A stretch of DNA of 64,000 nt, taken from contig JAFDZT010000007.1 in the NCBI GenBank assembly GCA_018266735.1, positions 124,001 to 188,000 on the forward strand, written 5' to 3'. The DNA comes from Bacteroidota bacterium. Its GTDB lineage: Bacteria; Bacteroidota; Ignavibacteria; Kapaibacteriales; Kapaibacteriaceae. The translations under genes and the position numbers were made by a program. Shown piece after piece: positions 1 to 9,335 of this stretch (its first letter is position 1; each line of letters starts with the position of its first letter). Below the pieces are notes generated by a model. It worked only from the letters and a program-made list of their open reading frames with translations. It made no database searches and had not been told where the DNA came from.

Positions 1-3000
1 TGGTGATGCCGCAAGTATTGCGCGACATCGCCGAGCGCACCGGCGGCATCTTCTTCGAGAATGTGACCACCGTTGAAGAGGCCGTTCTCGCCTATCGCCG
101 GATCTACGAGATCGTCACCGGCGTTGGACCATGCGAGATCGAATGGGAGAGCAACACCACGTGCGATGCCGTGCGCGCCGTGCAGATCAAGGCCGGCAAC
201 GATATGGTCGTTACGAAGTACACCGCGCCCGACACGGCCGTGGCACGGTTGCAGTTGAATCCACCAACAATGGCCTACGGCGTGGTACCGGCATCCACGA
301 CGCTTGGACGTGAAGTGACGATCACGGCAGAGAATGACGACTTCACCATCACCGGCATCAAGCGTGACGGGAATGAACGGTTCCGCTTCCTCGACACGAC
401 GTTCCCTGTGGTACTTCGGCGTGGACAGAACATCACGTGGCGCTTGGAGTACACGGCGGCCGACACAACGTATGCCACTGTGCGCTTCGATCTGCTCACC
501 GATAAATGTCCGGGCACTTCTATCTATGCCGTGGCTGGATCGAGCATTCAAGCACCTCTCAAGCCAACACTGCGCGTGGTCTCACCCAACGGCGGAGAGC
601 GCATCGTGGCGGGGACGAGTACGATGCTTCGGTACGACGGAATTCCACCCGACATTCCCGTGAAACTCGACGTGAGCACCGACGGCGGTATCACATGGAA
701 GCAGGCAGGGTTCAACGTGCGCAACTATGGCATGATGTGGACGGCACCGTATGTGCGAAGCGATCAGTGTTTGCTTCGTGTGACGCAGGAGCAGACCGAA
801 CAGCGGACACGCACGAATGGTGCACTGATGCAGATCACCGATGAGCACATTCGCTCCGTGAAGTTCTCGCCAAATGGTCGGTACATCCTTACCACCGGAT
901 GGGAAGAACAACGGGACAGCTCTCACATCATGGGACATTCCCGCCTCTACGATGCGACCACCGGCTCCCTTCTCCGCGTCTTCGACGGCGGAGAGTTCGC
1001 CCGATTCACACCCGATGGTTTGTCCATCGTGACGTGGGGCAACGGGAACGTGATCGTTTGGAACACTGCCAACGGTGAGATCACGTGGAAGCGCGACCTC
1101 CTCACCATCGGCGTGCCTCCCAAGAACATCGAAGTATCGAAGTCGGGAACGGTTCTGCTTGTTGCAGGTGGTAAGGGCGACACAACGTATGTGCTCGATG
1201 CACGAACGGGCAAGGAACTTTCACGTCTACCCCGTGCCGACAAGAACATCATGTGGGCAACCCTCTCTCCCGACGGGTCGATGGCCGCCGTCTGCGATGC
1301 CGATAGCTCCGTGCACATCTACAACACTGTGAACGGCAGCGTGCTGCGATCGCTTCGTGAAGATCGTGTGAGCACCTTCTACCGTGCCGCCTTCAGTCCA
1401 CGCGATCCGCTGATCGCCGTGACCACGAACAAGGGCACGACGAGTCTGTGGTATGTGAGCAACGGCATGAAGTTCCGAGATGTCGCACAACGTCAGTACA
1501 TCAACGACAACACCTACATCGCCTTTTCGCCCGACGGATCGCGGATGACGGTGGAGACGGGAAAGGACCAGACAAAGATCTTCGAAGTGCAGACCGGGAA
1601 AGAACTCATCACCATCCAGCGTGTACCGGACGAAGGCGGCGTGTCGGATGCTGTGTACAGTCCGGACGGACAGTTTGTTGCCTTGAACACGTTGTCGAAG
1701 ACAACAGTTTACGAAGCCGTGAATGGCGTGGCGATCGGTACCTTCCCACGATACGAAGGACTGCCGGCGTTCTCGAACGACGGATCGATGGTGGCCGTGA
1801 TCAGTTCGACATCCACCGTTGACGTGTATCCCGTCAAGGGTCGCATCTTCCAGCGCGATGAGAGCGATGCGCAATGGTCCATCATCAAGCCTGAACCAGT
1901 CCTTGCCGATGTTCGCTTTGGTACACGATTCGTTGGAAGTGCGCGCGATTCCGTGGTGAGTGGCGCCATCAAGAACAAAGGCGATGCACCATTCACCATC
2001 CGTTCGATCCGCATCGATGGCACGCAGAACATGGAGTTCGCCGTGCTCTCCACGCCGCAACGTTCGCTGGCACCCGGTGAACAGATCGAGATCGAATACA
2101 GCTTCCAACCCCAACAAGAGGGTGAACGTGCGGCGGCCATTAGTTTGGAAACAGACATTGGTACGATGCGAGCTCGGATCACCGGACGTGCCATTGCGCC
2201 GGCCTTGTCGTTGAATGTGAAGAACGTCGACTTTGGTGCGATCAACGTTGGACGGACGAAATCGTTCTCCCCTTCTCGCTTCCTTCGAAACGCTTCACGC
2301 ACACCGATCACCATCACGGGCATGCGCATCATCGGACCAAATGCTACGTCGTTCAGCATTCAATTCCCCGGCACCTTCACGCTTGCACCCGGTGAATGGC
2401 GCGAAGTGCCGATGTCGTTCAGTCCAACCGTCGAAGGCCGCCTTTCCACCCTCGCAGAGGTCACCTACAGAGAATCGGAAGAGCCGCTTCAGTTCACGAT
2501 GACGGGCAAGGGCGGCGAGGAGCGATACACACTCGTCGACCCCACAACGTTCCGATCCGTGATGTTGCCAACGGCAGTGATCCCACCGGTGGGAACGATC
2601 ACCACGGGCGTCTACGATGTTGTCGGACTTACGGCAGGCTACGTTCCGCACAAGAATATCATGGTCATCGCCGGTGGTGCACTTCCACTGCCCAACCGCT
2701 GGTTCGGTGCCACGGGATACAATGCTTCGCTGAGCTATGCCTATTCACTGGGTGTGAAAACGGGCTTCGTGGTGAACGATAAGCTTGTGGTCGGCGGCGG
2801 CTATCACATCGGACAAAGCACCTACGATCAGGACTACTCCGAACCTATCGAGTCGCGCATCGTCTTCAATGCCTTGTATGCGACGGCCGGATACGGCGAT
2901 GACGATTCACGATTGAATGCCTACCTCGGCTATGGATTCAAGCATCACATGACGGCCTTCGAAGGAGACTTCATGGCCGATGCCACCATCGTCGGCCTTG

Positions 3001-3215
3001 CTTACGACAAGCGATTGTCCGAACACTGGAAGATCTGCGGAGAAGCGTTCTTCATGCGCACGATGACGTTTGTGCCGATCACGCTTACGGCGCGATATTT
3101 CGAGAAGGACTTTGCATTGGAGGCCGGCTTTACGGTGGTGGGCATTCCGGCTTCAGGTGCAGCTGCGGCTTCCTTCCCGATCGTGCCCATGCTCACCTGG
3201 GTGCAACGCTGGTAA
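1..3215 (+). CDS. WD40 / choice-of-anchor D surface protein with C-terminal barrel, 5' end outside window
   Basis: The frame is open at the left edge, so only the last 1070 or so residues are present. The first ~45 residues look like the end of a von Willebrand A domain. A Cys-containing beta region follows, then a PNGGE segment (about residues 190-265) of the kind that precedes surface Ig-like domains. A WD40-type propeller (about 280-620) shows repeated FSPDG/SPDGS strands. Two choice-of-anchor D / HYDIN-type beta sandwiches follow (about 635-735 and 735-840). The last ~215 residues have the Gly/aromatic strand pattern of an outer-membrane beta barrel (GLTAGY, GGGYHIG, AYLGYGF). Probably a very large envelope-anchored protein; its partner and function are unknown. 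It ends 3 bases before the convergent GH13-like gene. Confidence 0.8.
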   Translation, partial: VMPQVLRDIAERTGGIFFENVTTVEEAVLAYRRIYEIVTGVGPCEIEWESNTTCDAVRAVQIKAGNDMVVTKYTAPDTAVARLQLNPPTMAYGVVPASTTLGREVTITAENDDFTITGIKRDGNERFRFLDTTFPVVLRRGQNITWRLEYTAADTTYATVRFDLLTDKCPGTSIYAVAGSSIQAPLKPTLRVVSPNGGERIVAGTSTMLRYDGIPPDIPVKLDVSTDGGITWKQAGFNVRNYGMMWTAPYVRSDQCLLRVTQEQTEQRTRTNGALMQITDEHIRSVKFSPNGRYILTTGWEEQRDSSHIMGHSRLYDATTGSLLRVFDGGEFARFTPDGLSIVTWGNGNVIVWNTANGEITWKRDLLTIGVPPKNIEVSKSGTVLLVAGGKGDTTYVLDARTGKELSRLPRADKNIMWATLSPDGSMAAVCDADSSVHIYNTVNGSVLRSLREDRVSTFYRAAFSPRDPLIAVTTNKGTTSLWYVSNGMKFRDVAQRQYINDNTYIAFSPDGSRMTVETGKDQTKIFEVQTGKELITIQRVPDEGGVSDAVYSPDGQFVALNTLSKTTVYEAVNGVAIGTFPRYEGLPAFSNDGSMVAVISSTSTVDVYPVKGRIFQRDESDAQWSIIKPEPVLADVRFGTRFVGSARDSVVSGAIKNKGDAPFTIRSIRIDGTQNMEFAVLSTPQRSLAPGEQIEIEYSFQPQQEGERAAAISLETDIGTMRARITGRAIAPALSLNVKNVDFGAINVGRTKSFSPSRFLRNASRTPITITGMRIIGPNATSFSIQFPGTFTLAPGEWREVPMSFSPTVEGRLSTLAEVTYRESEEPLQFTMTGKGGEERYTLVDPTTFRSVMLPTAVIPPVGTITTGVYDVVGLTAGYVPHKNIMVIAGGALPLPNRWFGATGYNASLSYAYSLGVKTGFVVNDKLVVGGGYHIGQSTYDQDYSEPIESRIVFNALYATAGYGDDDSRLNAYLGYGFKHHMTAFEGDFMADATIVGLAYDKRLSEHWKICGEAFFMRTMTFVPITLTARYFEKDFALEAGFTVVGIPASGAAAASFPIVPMLTWVQRW

Positions 3216-3230
3216 CACTCAGCGTTGCGC
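3201..3230. terminator. Hairpin between convergent genes
   Basis: Arms GCAACGCTG (3203-3211) and CAGCGTTGC (3220-3228) are perfectly complementary with an 8-base loop, and can extend by two more pairs. The loop holds the stop codon of the rightward gene, and the right arm overlaps the stop of the leftward gene. No T-run follows on either strand, so terminator function is inferred from position. Confidence 0.5.
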
Positions 3231-4802
3231 TACGCGCCCTGTGGCCTGCTTCCACGCCGTGTGCAACCGCGATGGCGCCATCCATGGCAGGATGACCGAT
3301 GAGAACAGTGCGAGATCGTCGGTAGTGAACAACGCCTGCTCTTCTGCCGTGAAGCCAAGTCCGGTGTTCACCGGGCGCACTTCACCAAGCTCGATCCCTG
3401 CATGGATGAAGGGCAGTGCGTTCGGAAGATGGGCGATCATGGCCCACGTTGCCAACGAACGGTAGGGGCTACCCGTGCGTGCCGCACTCCGCGGAGTGTT
3501 GTGTGTTTCCGGTGTGCCGAAGTATCGCACAGCGAACGTTTCATCGATGGATCGCTGCAGGAATGCTTCCATGCGTTCTTCGTCGAGCGCATCGAACGGG
3601 AGATAGCCGACAACGGCATCGTATCCCGCATCACTACTCTCCTGCTGTAGAAAGAAGTTCTCTTCCCAGAACATGAAGTCCGGTTTACGCGCGCGCACGT
3701 CGTCGATCAGTCGTCGCTGCAGGTCTTCCGGCAACGCATGCCCCATATCGATGAGCGCCCCGTCGATGTCGAAGTGCTCGATGTACCAGGGAATGATCGA
3801 TGCGATATGATCCCATGCATCGATCTGACGGTACACCGGAAGGTCGAGCAAGGCATCGTACATCCGCACGGTGTTGTATGCCATATATCGGAAGTGCGGG
3901 TGATCGTGCAATCGCAGATACGTCACGTCCGACCAGGCCGGCTGCGGATCGTCCGGTGGCCAATCCGCAAAGGCACCGGGAATGCCAACGCGCATGCCGT
4001 CGGACATCGTGCCCGACCAGCCGTGCTCGCCACGTTGGACGGCATGCGGCGTCGACGTGAACAGTGCCTGATACGCGGCATCGGGTTCCGGAAGTCCGAT
4101 GCGTTGATGCAATGCCACGAGTTCCTTTGCCAAAAGCAGGGCCTCGCTCCCGAGCACGGGCGCACGAAACGTACCGGCGTCGAGCGCACGTTGCTGCACC
4201 CAATAGAACCAATGCGAGTGTTCGGCCACAAGATCGCTATCGATGCTTGCTGTGCGCGGAACGAATTCGAACACGACCTTGATACCGAGCACATGACATG
4301 CATCCACCAAACATCGAAGCTGATCGTGCGCGCTCATGTTCAGTCGCGACTCTGCGAGATCGTGATCGATACGCAAGGGATGCCGAATGGCATAGGGAGA
4401 TCCGAGTGTTCCCTTCCGCCCTACCACCCCTCGCTCATACAATGGCAGGAGCGACAGCGTGGTCACATGCAGTGCGTGCAGATACGGAAGCAGAGCGAGC
4501 ATCTTCACAAAGGAGCCATTCGCGCACCAACCTTCGGCCGTTGCGTCTTCGCCATGATCCCATGCCGTGATATGACGCAGCAGACCGTTGTAAACAATGG
4601 TCGTGTCGTACGACCATGCATCACGTTCGAGGTGTGCAAGCCGCTCGATCTCCGTGAGCTGGTGGAGAAAATAGGCAGGAGCTGAATCGAAGGTGATCTC
4701 GTCGTCAGGACGATCCACCCAACGTCCGGGAACAGCATACGACGCTGTTGATGTCGTGTCGGCAAGAAGGTCTCGTAAGGCGCGGAGGGAGGCAGGGAGC
4801 AT
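3219..4802 (-). CDS. GH13-like alpha-glucan-active enzyme with atypical catalytic motifs
   Basis: The 527-residue protein follows a glycoside hydrolase family 13 barrel. Region II is GALIDMGHA with the candidate nucleophile Asp352. Region III is FMFWEENFF with the candidate acid/base Glu380 or Glu381. Region IV is ETHNTPR at 432-438. Usual GH13 region IV is NHD, so the third acid appears to be Asn435. Region I reads VVFEFVPRT instead of DVVPNH. These changes resemble some maltosyltransferase-type members more than hydrolases, but I cannot fix the substrate. No signal peptide is visible, so it is probably cytoplasmic. The ATG overlaps the uvrC stop (TGATG), which suggests translational coupling. 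It could also be a catalytically altered family member. Confidence 0.7.
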   Translation of the reverse strand: MLPASLRALRDLLADTTSTASYAVPGRWVDRPDDEITFDSAPAYFLHQLTEIERLAHLERDAWSYDTTIVYNGLLRHITAWDHGEDATAEGWCANGSFVKMLALLPYLHALHVTTLSLLPLYERGVVGRKGTLGSPYAIRHPLRIDHDLAESRLNMSAHDQLRCLVDACHVLGIKVVFEFVPRTASIDSDLVAEHSHWFYWVQQRALDAGTFRAPVLGSEALLLAKELVALHQRIGLPEPDAAYQALFTSTPHAVQRGEHGWSGTMSDGMRVGIPGAFADWPPDDPQPAWSDVTYLRLHDHPHFRYMAYNTVRMYDALLDLPVYRQIDAWDHIASIIPWYIEHFDIDGALIDMGHALPEDLQRRLIDDVRARKPDFMFWEENFFLQQESSDAGYDAVVGYLPFDALDEERMEAFLQRSIDETFAVRYFGTPETHNTPRSAARTGSPYRSLATWAMIAHLPNALPFIHAGIELGEVRPVNTGLGFTAEEQALFTTDDLALFSSVILPWMAPSRLHTAWKQATGRVAQR

Positions 4803-6640
4803 CAGCTGTGGTAGTGTTCGTAAATACGTGCGGCAGCGGCCTTGCCGACCGCCTCGGTGAGCATTTCCTGTGTTGCGTCTTTCACGCCCTGCACGGAACC
4901 GAACGTGATGAGGAGTTCCGTTGCCGTCTTCTCTCCGATCCCTTTGATCTGCGTGAGTTCTGTTTGCAGCGTGCGCTTATCGCGAAGCTGTCGATGATAC
5001 GTGATGGCGAATCGGTGTGCCTCGTCGCGTGCTTGCTGCAGAAGACGCAATGAGCTTGATGCTTTGGGCAGAAGGATCGGATCCGATTCGTTCGGAACGA
5101 AGACCTCTTCGAGTCGTTTTGCCAATCCGATCACGACCATCTTGTCCGCAATACCAAGCGCATGCAGGATCTCCATGGCATGCGACAGCTGACCCTTGCC
5201 ACCGTCGATGATCACGAGATCCGGGAGGACGGAGTTCTCTTCGACGGCGCGACCGTATCGACGGGTGATCACTTCCTTCATGGCCTCGAAGTCGTCGTTG
5301 CCATCGATGGTGCGCAGCTTGTACTTGCGGTATTCGCTCTTCTTGGGTTTCCCGTCAACAAAGACCACCATGGAAGAAACATAGTCGGTTCCCTGCATGT
5401 GACTGTTGTCGAAGCACTCGATCCGTCGCGGCATCTTCGACATGTTCAGATCCCGTTGCAGAGAGAGCACGGCGCGCGGCATCGACACGTCCTTCTGCGC
5501 CTGTTGCAGAATGAGTTCGCGCAAGAGGAAATCGGCGTTGGTAACGGCCATCTCAAGAAGCTTCTTCTTATCCCCGATCTTCGGTACGATCAGTTCCACG
5601 GCACGTCCGCGCTTCTGTCGCAAAAACGTCTCGAGGATTTCCTGATCCGTGAGTTCGCATGGGACCAGGATCTCGGCCGGTACCATATCGTTCTCCACAT
5701 ACCAACGCTCGATGGTAGTGCGCACAAGTTCTTCGTCCGATTGCTCAGCGCTCTTCGAAACGAAGTAGTGTCGCTTGCCGATCAGCTTGCCATCGCGGAT
5801 CGTGAAGATCACCGTGCAGGCGTCGGCACCGATACGTGCGAGTGCGAAGACGTCACGGTCCGCTTCATCTTCGGTGACCACTTTCTGCTTGGCTGTGTAC
5901 TCTTTGAGGTTGGCCAGGCGCTGCTGGATCACGGCGGCATCTTCGAATCGCAACTCCTCGGCCAACTCATGCATGCGTTGTTCGAGTTGAAGCTCGAGTT
6001 CCTTGGTACGTCCGCTGAGAACCTGCTGTGCCTGCTTGATATAGTCGTTGTACCGTGCAGCGGAAATGAACGCTTCGCACGGTCCTTCACATCTCTTGAT
6101 GTGATAATCCAGGCAGACCTTCCACTTCTTCGCCGTAATGCCAACCTCGGTAAGTGGCAGATCGCACGAACGAAGCGGAAAGACGGAACGCAGGGTCTTG
6201 AGCAGGTAGTAGAGGTACGTGCCGTCGGTGTACGGACCGAAATACTTGCTCCCGTCGCGGATCACATTCCGGGTCTTGAAGATCCGCGGGAATTCTTCGC
6301 GAGCGATCCGGATGTACGGATACGACTTGTCGTCCTTCAGCAGGATGTTGTACTTGGGTCGGTGTTGCTTGATGAGTGTGTTCTCAAGGATCAGCGCTTC
6401 GGCCTCGCTATCGGTGACGATCACGTCGAAGTCAGCGATCTTCGCCATCAGCGCCTTCGTCTTCGCGTCCACCGGTCGGTTCTGCTGGAAGTAGCTCTTC
6501 ACGCGATTCCGCAGGATCTTGGCCTTGCCCACATAGATGATCGTCCCGGCACCATCCTTGTGCAGGTAGACGCCCGGCTTGGTGGGCAGACCGGCAAGCT
6601 TGCGGTCGAGGTCGACGATATGTGGTTCGGCATTGTCCAT
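4802..6640 (-). CDS. uvrC: Excinuclease ABC subunit C
   Basis: UvrC makes the dual incisions flanking bulky lesions in UvrABC nucleotide excision repair. The protein has an N-terminal GIY-YIG nuclease domain (KPGVYLHKD, then IIYVGKAK), a Cys-containing segment (CDLPL through CEGPC), a UVR motif (LRFEDAAVIQQRL) that binds UvrB, an RNase H-like nuclease half (RIECFDNSHMQGTDYVSSMVVF, with VIIDGGKGQL) and a C-terminal helix-hairpin-helix (TQIKGIGEKTATELL). I start it at the ATG giving MDNAEPH. That yields 612 residues, close to family length, and puts the start 6 bases after a TAACTTTG promoter element. A longer frame extends 21 codons upstream but would run through that promoter. Confidence 0.97.
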   Translation of the reverse strand: MDNAEPHIVDLDRKLAGLPTKPGVYLHKDGAGTIIYVGKAKILRNRVKSYFQQNRPVDAKTKALMAKIADFDVIVTDSEAEALILENTLIKQHRPKYNILLKDDKSYPYIRIAREEFPRIFKTRNVIRDGSKYFGPYTDGTYLYYLLKTLRSVFPLRSCDLPLTEVGITAKKWKVCLDYHIKRCEGPCEAFISAARYNDYIKQAQQVLSGRTKELELQLEQRMHELAEELRFEDAAVIQQRLANLKEYTAKQKVVTEDEADRDVFALARIGADACTVIFTIRDGKLIGKRHYFVSKSAEQSDEELVRTTIERWYVENDMVPAEILVPCELTDQEILETFLRQKRGRAVELIVPKIGDKKKLLEMAVTNADFLLRELILQQAQKDVSMPRAVLSLQRDLNMSKMPRRIECFDNSHMQGTDYVSSMVVFVDGKPKKSEYRKYKLRTIDGNDDFEAMKEVITRRYGRAVEENSVLPDLVIIDGGKGQLSHAMEILHALGIADKMVVIGLAKRLEEVFVPNESDPILLPKASSSLRLLQQARDEAHRFAITYHRQLRDKRTLQTELTQIKGIGEKTATELLITFGSVQGVKDATQEMLTEAVGKAAAARIYEHYHS

Positions 6641-6646
6641 GAGCTT

Positions 6647-6654
6647 CAAAGTTA
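6647..6654 (-). promoter_or_regulatory. TAnnTTTG promoter element for uvrC
   Basis: TAACTTTG on the minus strand ends 6 bases before the uvrC ATG. It matches the Bacteroidota housekeeping -7 consensus TAnnTTTG. Initiation a few bases downstream would leave almost no 5' leader. No clear -33 TTG was found at the usual spacing. Confidence 0.5.
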
Positions 6655-6717
6655 GACACGGTCGTCCGTATCCGTTGCATCCGTAAATTCTATGATCGTT
6701 CACGTTCGAGATCTGCC

Positions 6718-7071
6718 ATGAACAGAGCCCTTGGCTTTGCCGCCCTGACGTTGACCTTCTTCGCCATGAGTTGCAGCTCCGTCGATTCCTTTACGGACGC
6801 CCAGCGGTCGAAGTGCAATGCGCCGCTCTTAATGATCGTGGATCGATATCGGAGTGCCGACGTGGACACGACGTTCACCGTATCGGTGCAATTGCGTTCA
6901 GCACCGACCGAAGCCGTCACGCAGCAGATCAAGGACTGTGGTGCGACCATCTCCACGTCTTCGTCCACGATCCTCTTCCTTCGCACATCATCACGATCGA
7001 TCCCCTGTCTTTCCGCCATTGAATCCGTCCTACGTCTTGAACACAGTCCCGTAACGAGTCCAGCACTATGA
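6718..7071 (+). CDS. Small lipoprotein resembling a stand-alone subtilase propeptide (I9-like)
   Basis: The 117-residue protein starts with a short hydrophobic signal and a lipobox ending in Cys19 (FFAMSC), so it should be lipidated in the envelope. The remainder (about 36-117) reads VSVQLRSAP, then CGATISTSSSTI, then LSAIESVLRLEHS. This is the alternating pattern of inhibitor I9 / subtilase propeptide domains, and similar segments occur in the propeptide of the protease encoded next. The stop overlaps the protease start (ATGA), so the two are probably co-translated. A role as chaperone or inhibitor in trans is inference from context and pattern only; otherwise it is an uncharacterised lipoprotein. 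Confidence 0.7.
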   Translation: MNRALGFAALTLTFFAMSCSSVDSFTDAQRSKCNAPLLMIVDRYRSADVDTTFTVSVQLRSAPTEAVTQQIKDCGATISTSSSTILFLRTSSRSIPCLSAIESVLRLEHSPVTSPAL

Positions 7072-9323
7072 ACACTTCCTTCCGTGCGATCACCATCGCC
7101 ACCATCATTGGTGTCTCCTCGGCATTCCTTGCACATGCCCAGACGCATACAAAGCTCTCGGCCAATTCACTCGTGAAGTATCGCACTGCACTGCAGGTGA
7201 GCACGAAACCTGATGGTGAACGCGAGCAGGCCGTGCGCGCGCTCGGTCATCCGTTCAGTATGGACAACGGTCGGATCCTCGCCCGCACGTTGCTCGAGCT
7301 CACACGTCCGGAAGACACCGTGGTCGTGATCGCCAAGGGTGGAACGATCCGACATCGATTCGGAACGATCGTGTCCGCTACCATCCCCGTGGATGCGATC
7401 GATGCCGTATGCACTGAACCACGCATTCGACGTGTGCAGTTCGCTTCCCTCTTGCGTCCGTCGCTGAACGAAAGCGTCAAGGAGATCCGCGCCGACAAAG
7501 TGCATAAGGGCGAAGGGCTTCCCGCTCCCTACACCGGCAAGGGTGTGATCGTTGGTGTGTTCGACACCGGGATCGACATTACCCATCCTGATTTTCGCAC
7601 AGAGAGCGGAAGCCGCATCCTCTCGCTTTGGGACATGTCCGATAACAGCGGCACACCGCCCGCAGGATTCTCGTGGGGCAAGGAATACACGAAGACGCAA
7701 CTCGATATCGGTGCAAGTGTCGTGGCGGAGCAGGACCTTGTCGGCCACGGCACGCACGTCGCAGGAACGGCGGCCGGCAACGGACGCGGGAATGCCGACT
7801 ATGTGGGCGTTGCTCCCGATGCAGACCTGATCATCGTCAAGGGAGTGCGCAGCGATGCGAACGACAATTTCTCCGACGACGACATCGTGGCAGGATGCCA
7901 ATACATCTTCCAGCGTGCCTCTGCACTTGGGAAGCAAGCCGTCATTAACCTGAGTCTTGGCGGTATCGTTGGTCCGCACGACGGAAGCGAACTCACGGTA
8001 CAAGCGCTCAATGCCCTTGTCTTGCCGGGACATATCATCGTTGTCGCTGCGGGAAATGAAGGTGGATTGCCGATCCACGCCGGGGGTGCGATCACCGCCA
8101 CCACCAGTCTCGAAGCACTCATCAATCCCATCAACGTGTGTGAGCTGTTCGAAGGATTCTGTCCACCCGACCCGAACTACTACATGACGGCAGCGGATGT
8201 GTGGTACACGACCGGCTCGGTCGACACCATGCTCATCGGCGTGTATACGCAAGATGCGTCGGGCATGAAGCTTGCAAAGGTCCTTTCGTTTCCGATCGGG
8301 GTCGATGTCCAGGACCAGGAAGTGGTGTTGAATGACGTGACGATCGGCTACATCTCGGCCATCACATCAACAAGCTCACTTCCGAATGGTGCCGGCAACA
8401 TCTTCTTACAGATCAGCAACAAGGGCAAAACAGATGTGAACGTCGAGGATCAGCTGTGGGGCTTGAGCTTCCGCGGCGCAGCCAACGGTCGCGTCGATCT
8501 CTGGGCAGGTGTTCCCATCCCCGACAACTTTGCCATCATCGGTTCCCTGGGTGCCACGATCTATGGGAACTCAGAGATGACCATTGGCACACCGGCCACC
8601 GGTGTGAACATGATCAGCGTTGGCTCCTATATCACGAAGAACGAATGGACGTCGCTCGTTGGTCCACAGTCCGAACAAGGCACCACACTCACGGCCCTCT
8701 CGGGCTTCAGCAGCCGCGGTCCGACTCGTGACGGACGGATGGCACCGATCGTTGCCGCGCCGGGAGAGGTGATCTTCTCGGCCATGACCTCTGCATGGAA
8801 ACCGGGAGATGCACAGTATGATTCGACGCACATCATTCCCGGTGGTCTCTACATGGGAATGAGTGGCACATCGATGGCCACGCCACATGTGGCCGGTGTG
8901 ATCGCCTTGATGATGGAGGCCATGCCGAACCTTACGCTTGAGCGCATCAAGCAGGTGTTCGATCGCACATCACGGCACGACAACAACAACCCGGAAGACA
9001 ACAATGAAATGGGCTACGGAAAGATCGATGCGCTGAGTGCATGTGAGCTCGTGACAACGGCCGTTGCAGAGGTGCTCAACGAAGCTCCGCTGCACGTGTA
9101 TCCCAACCCTGCCACCGAGCGTGTGCAGATCTCGGCCTCGCGTCCCTACACCTCCATTGAGATCCTGAACACAATGGGCCAGGTTGTGATGTCGACCACG
9201 ATGAGCACCACAGGTCTCGGCCCATGGAGCATCTCGACCACATCACTTCCCACCGGACGGTACATGGTGCGGTGCAGCTCTGCACTGTCGAGTGAATCGA
9301 TCCCACTGACCATCGTGCACTGA
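7068..9323 (+). CDS. Secreted subtilisin-like serine protease (S8) with T9SS sorting domain
   Basis: The 751-residue preproprotein has a signal peptide (cleavage probably after LAHAQ, about residue 25). An I9-like propeptide spans about 45-135. The S8 catalytic domain has Asp166 (VFDTGID), His227 (GHGTHVAG), oxyanion Asn330 (AAGNEGG) and Ser602 (GTSMATPHVAG), so all key residues are present. A large insertion of roughly 230 residues lies between the oxyanion Asn and the Ser box. The last ~75 residues start VYPNPATERVQI and end with LPTGRYMVR, the type A sorting signal of the type IX secretion system. It should therefore be exported, then attached to or released from the cell surface. It is translationally coupled to the lipoprotein upstream. 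Confidence 0.95.
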   Translation: MNTSFRAITIATIIGVSSAFLAHAQTHTKLSANSLVKYRTALQVSTKPDGEREQAVRALGHPFSMDNGRILARTLLELTRPEDTVVVIAKGGTIRHRFGTIVSATIPVDAIDAVCTEPRIRRVQFASLLRPSLNESVKEIRADKVHKGEGLPAPYTGKGVIVGVFDTGIDITHPDFRTESGSRILSLWDMSDNSGTPPAGFSWGKEYTKTQLDIGASVVAEQDLVGHGTHVAGTAAGNGRGNADYVGVAPDADLIIVKGVRSDANDNFSDDDIVAGCQYIFQRASALGKQAVINLSLGGIVGPHDGSELTVQALNALVLPGHIIVVAAGNEGGLPIHAGGAITATTSLEALINPINVCELFEGFCPPDPNYYMTAADVWYTTGSVDTMLIGVYTQDASGMKLAKVLSFPIGVDVQDQEVVLNDVTIGYISAITSTSSLPNGAGNIFLQISNKGKTDVNVEDQLWGLSFRGAANGRVDLWAGVPIPDNFAIIGSLGATIYGNSEMTIGTPATGVNMISVGSYITKNEWTSLVGPQSEQGTTLTALSGFSSRGPTRDGRMAPIVAAPGEVIFSAMTSAWKPGDAQYDSTHIIPGGLYMGMSGTSMATPHVAGVIALMMEAMPNLTLERIKQVFDRTSRHDNNNPEDNNEMGYGKIDALSACELVTTAVAEVLNEAPLHVYPNPATERVQISASRPYTSIEILNTMGQVVMSTTMSTTGLGPWSISTTSLPTGRYMVRCSSALSSESIPLTIVH

Positions 9324-9335
9324 GCGAAGGGTCGC

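Noticed and set aside
5162..6655. Rightward open frame of about 497 codons
   Set aside because: Antisense to uvrC; no motif.
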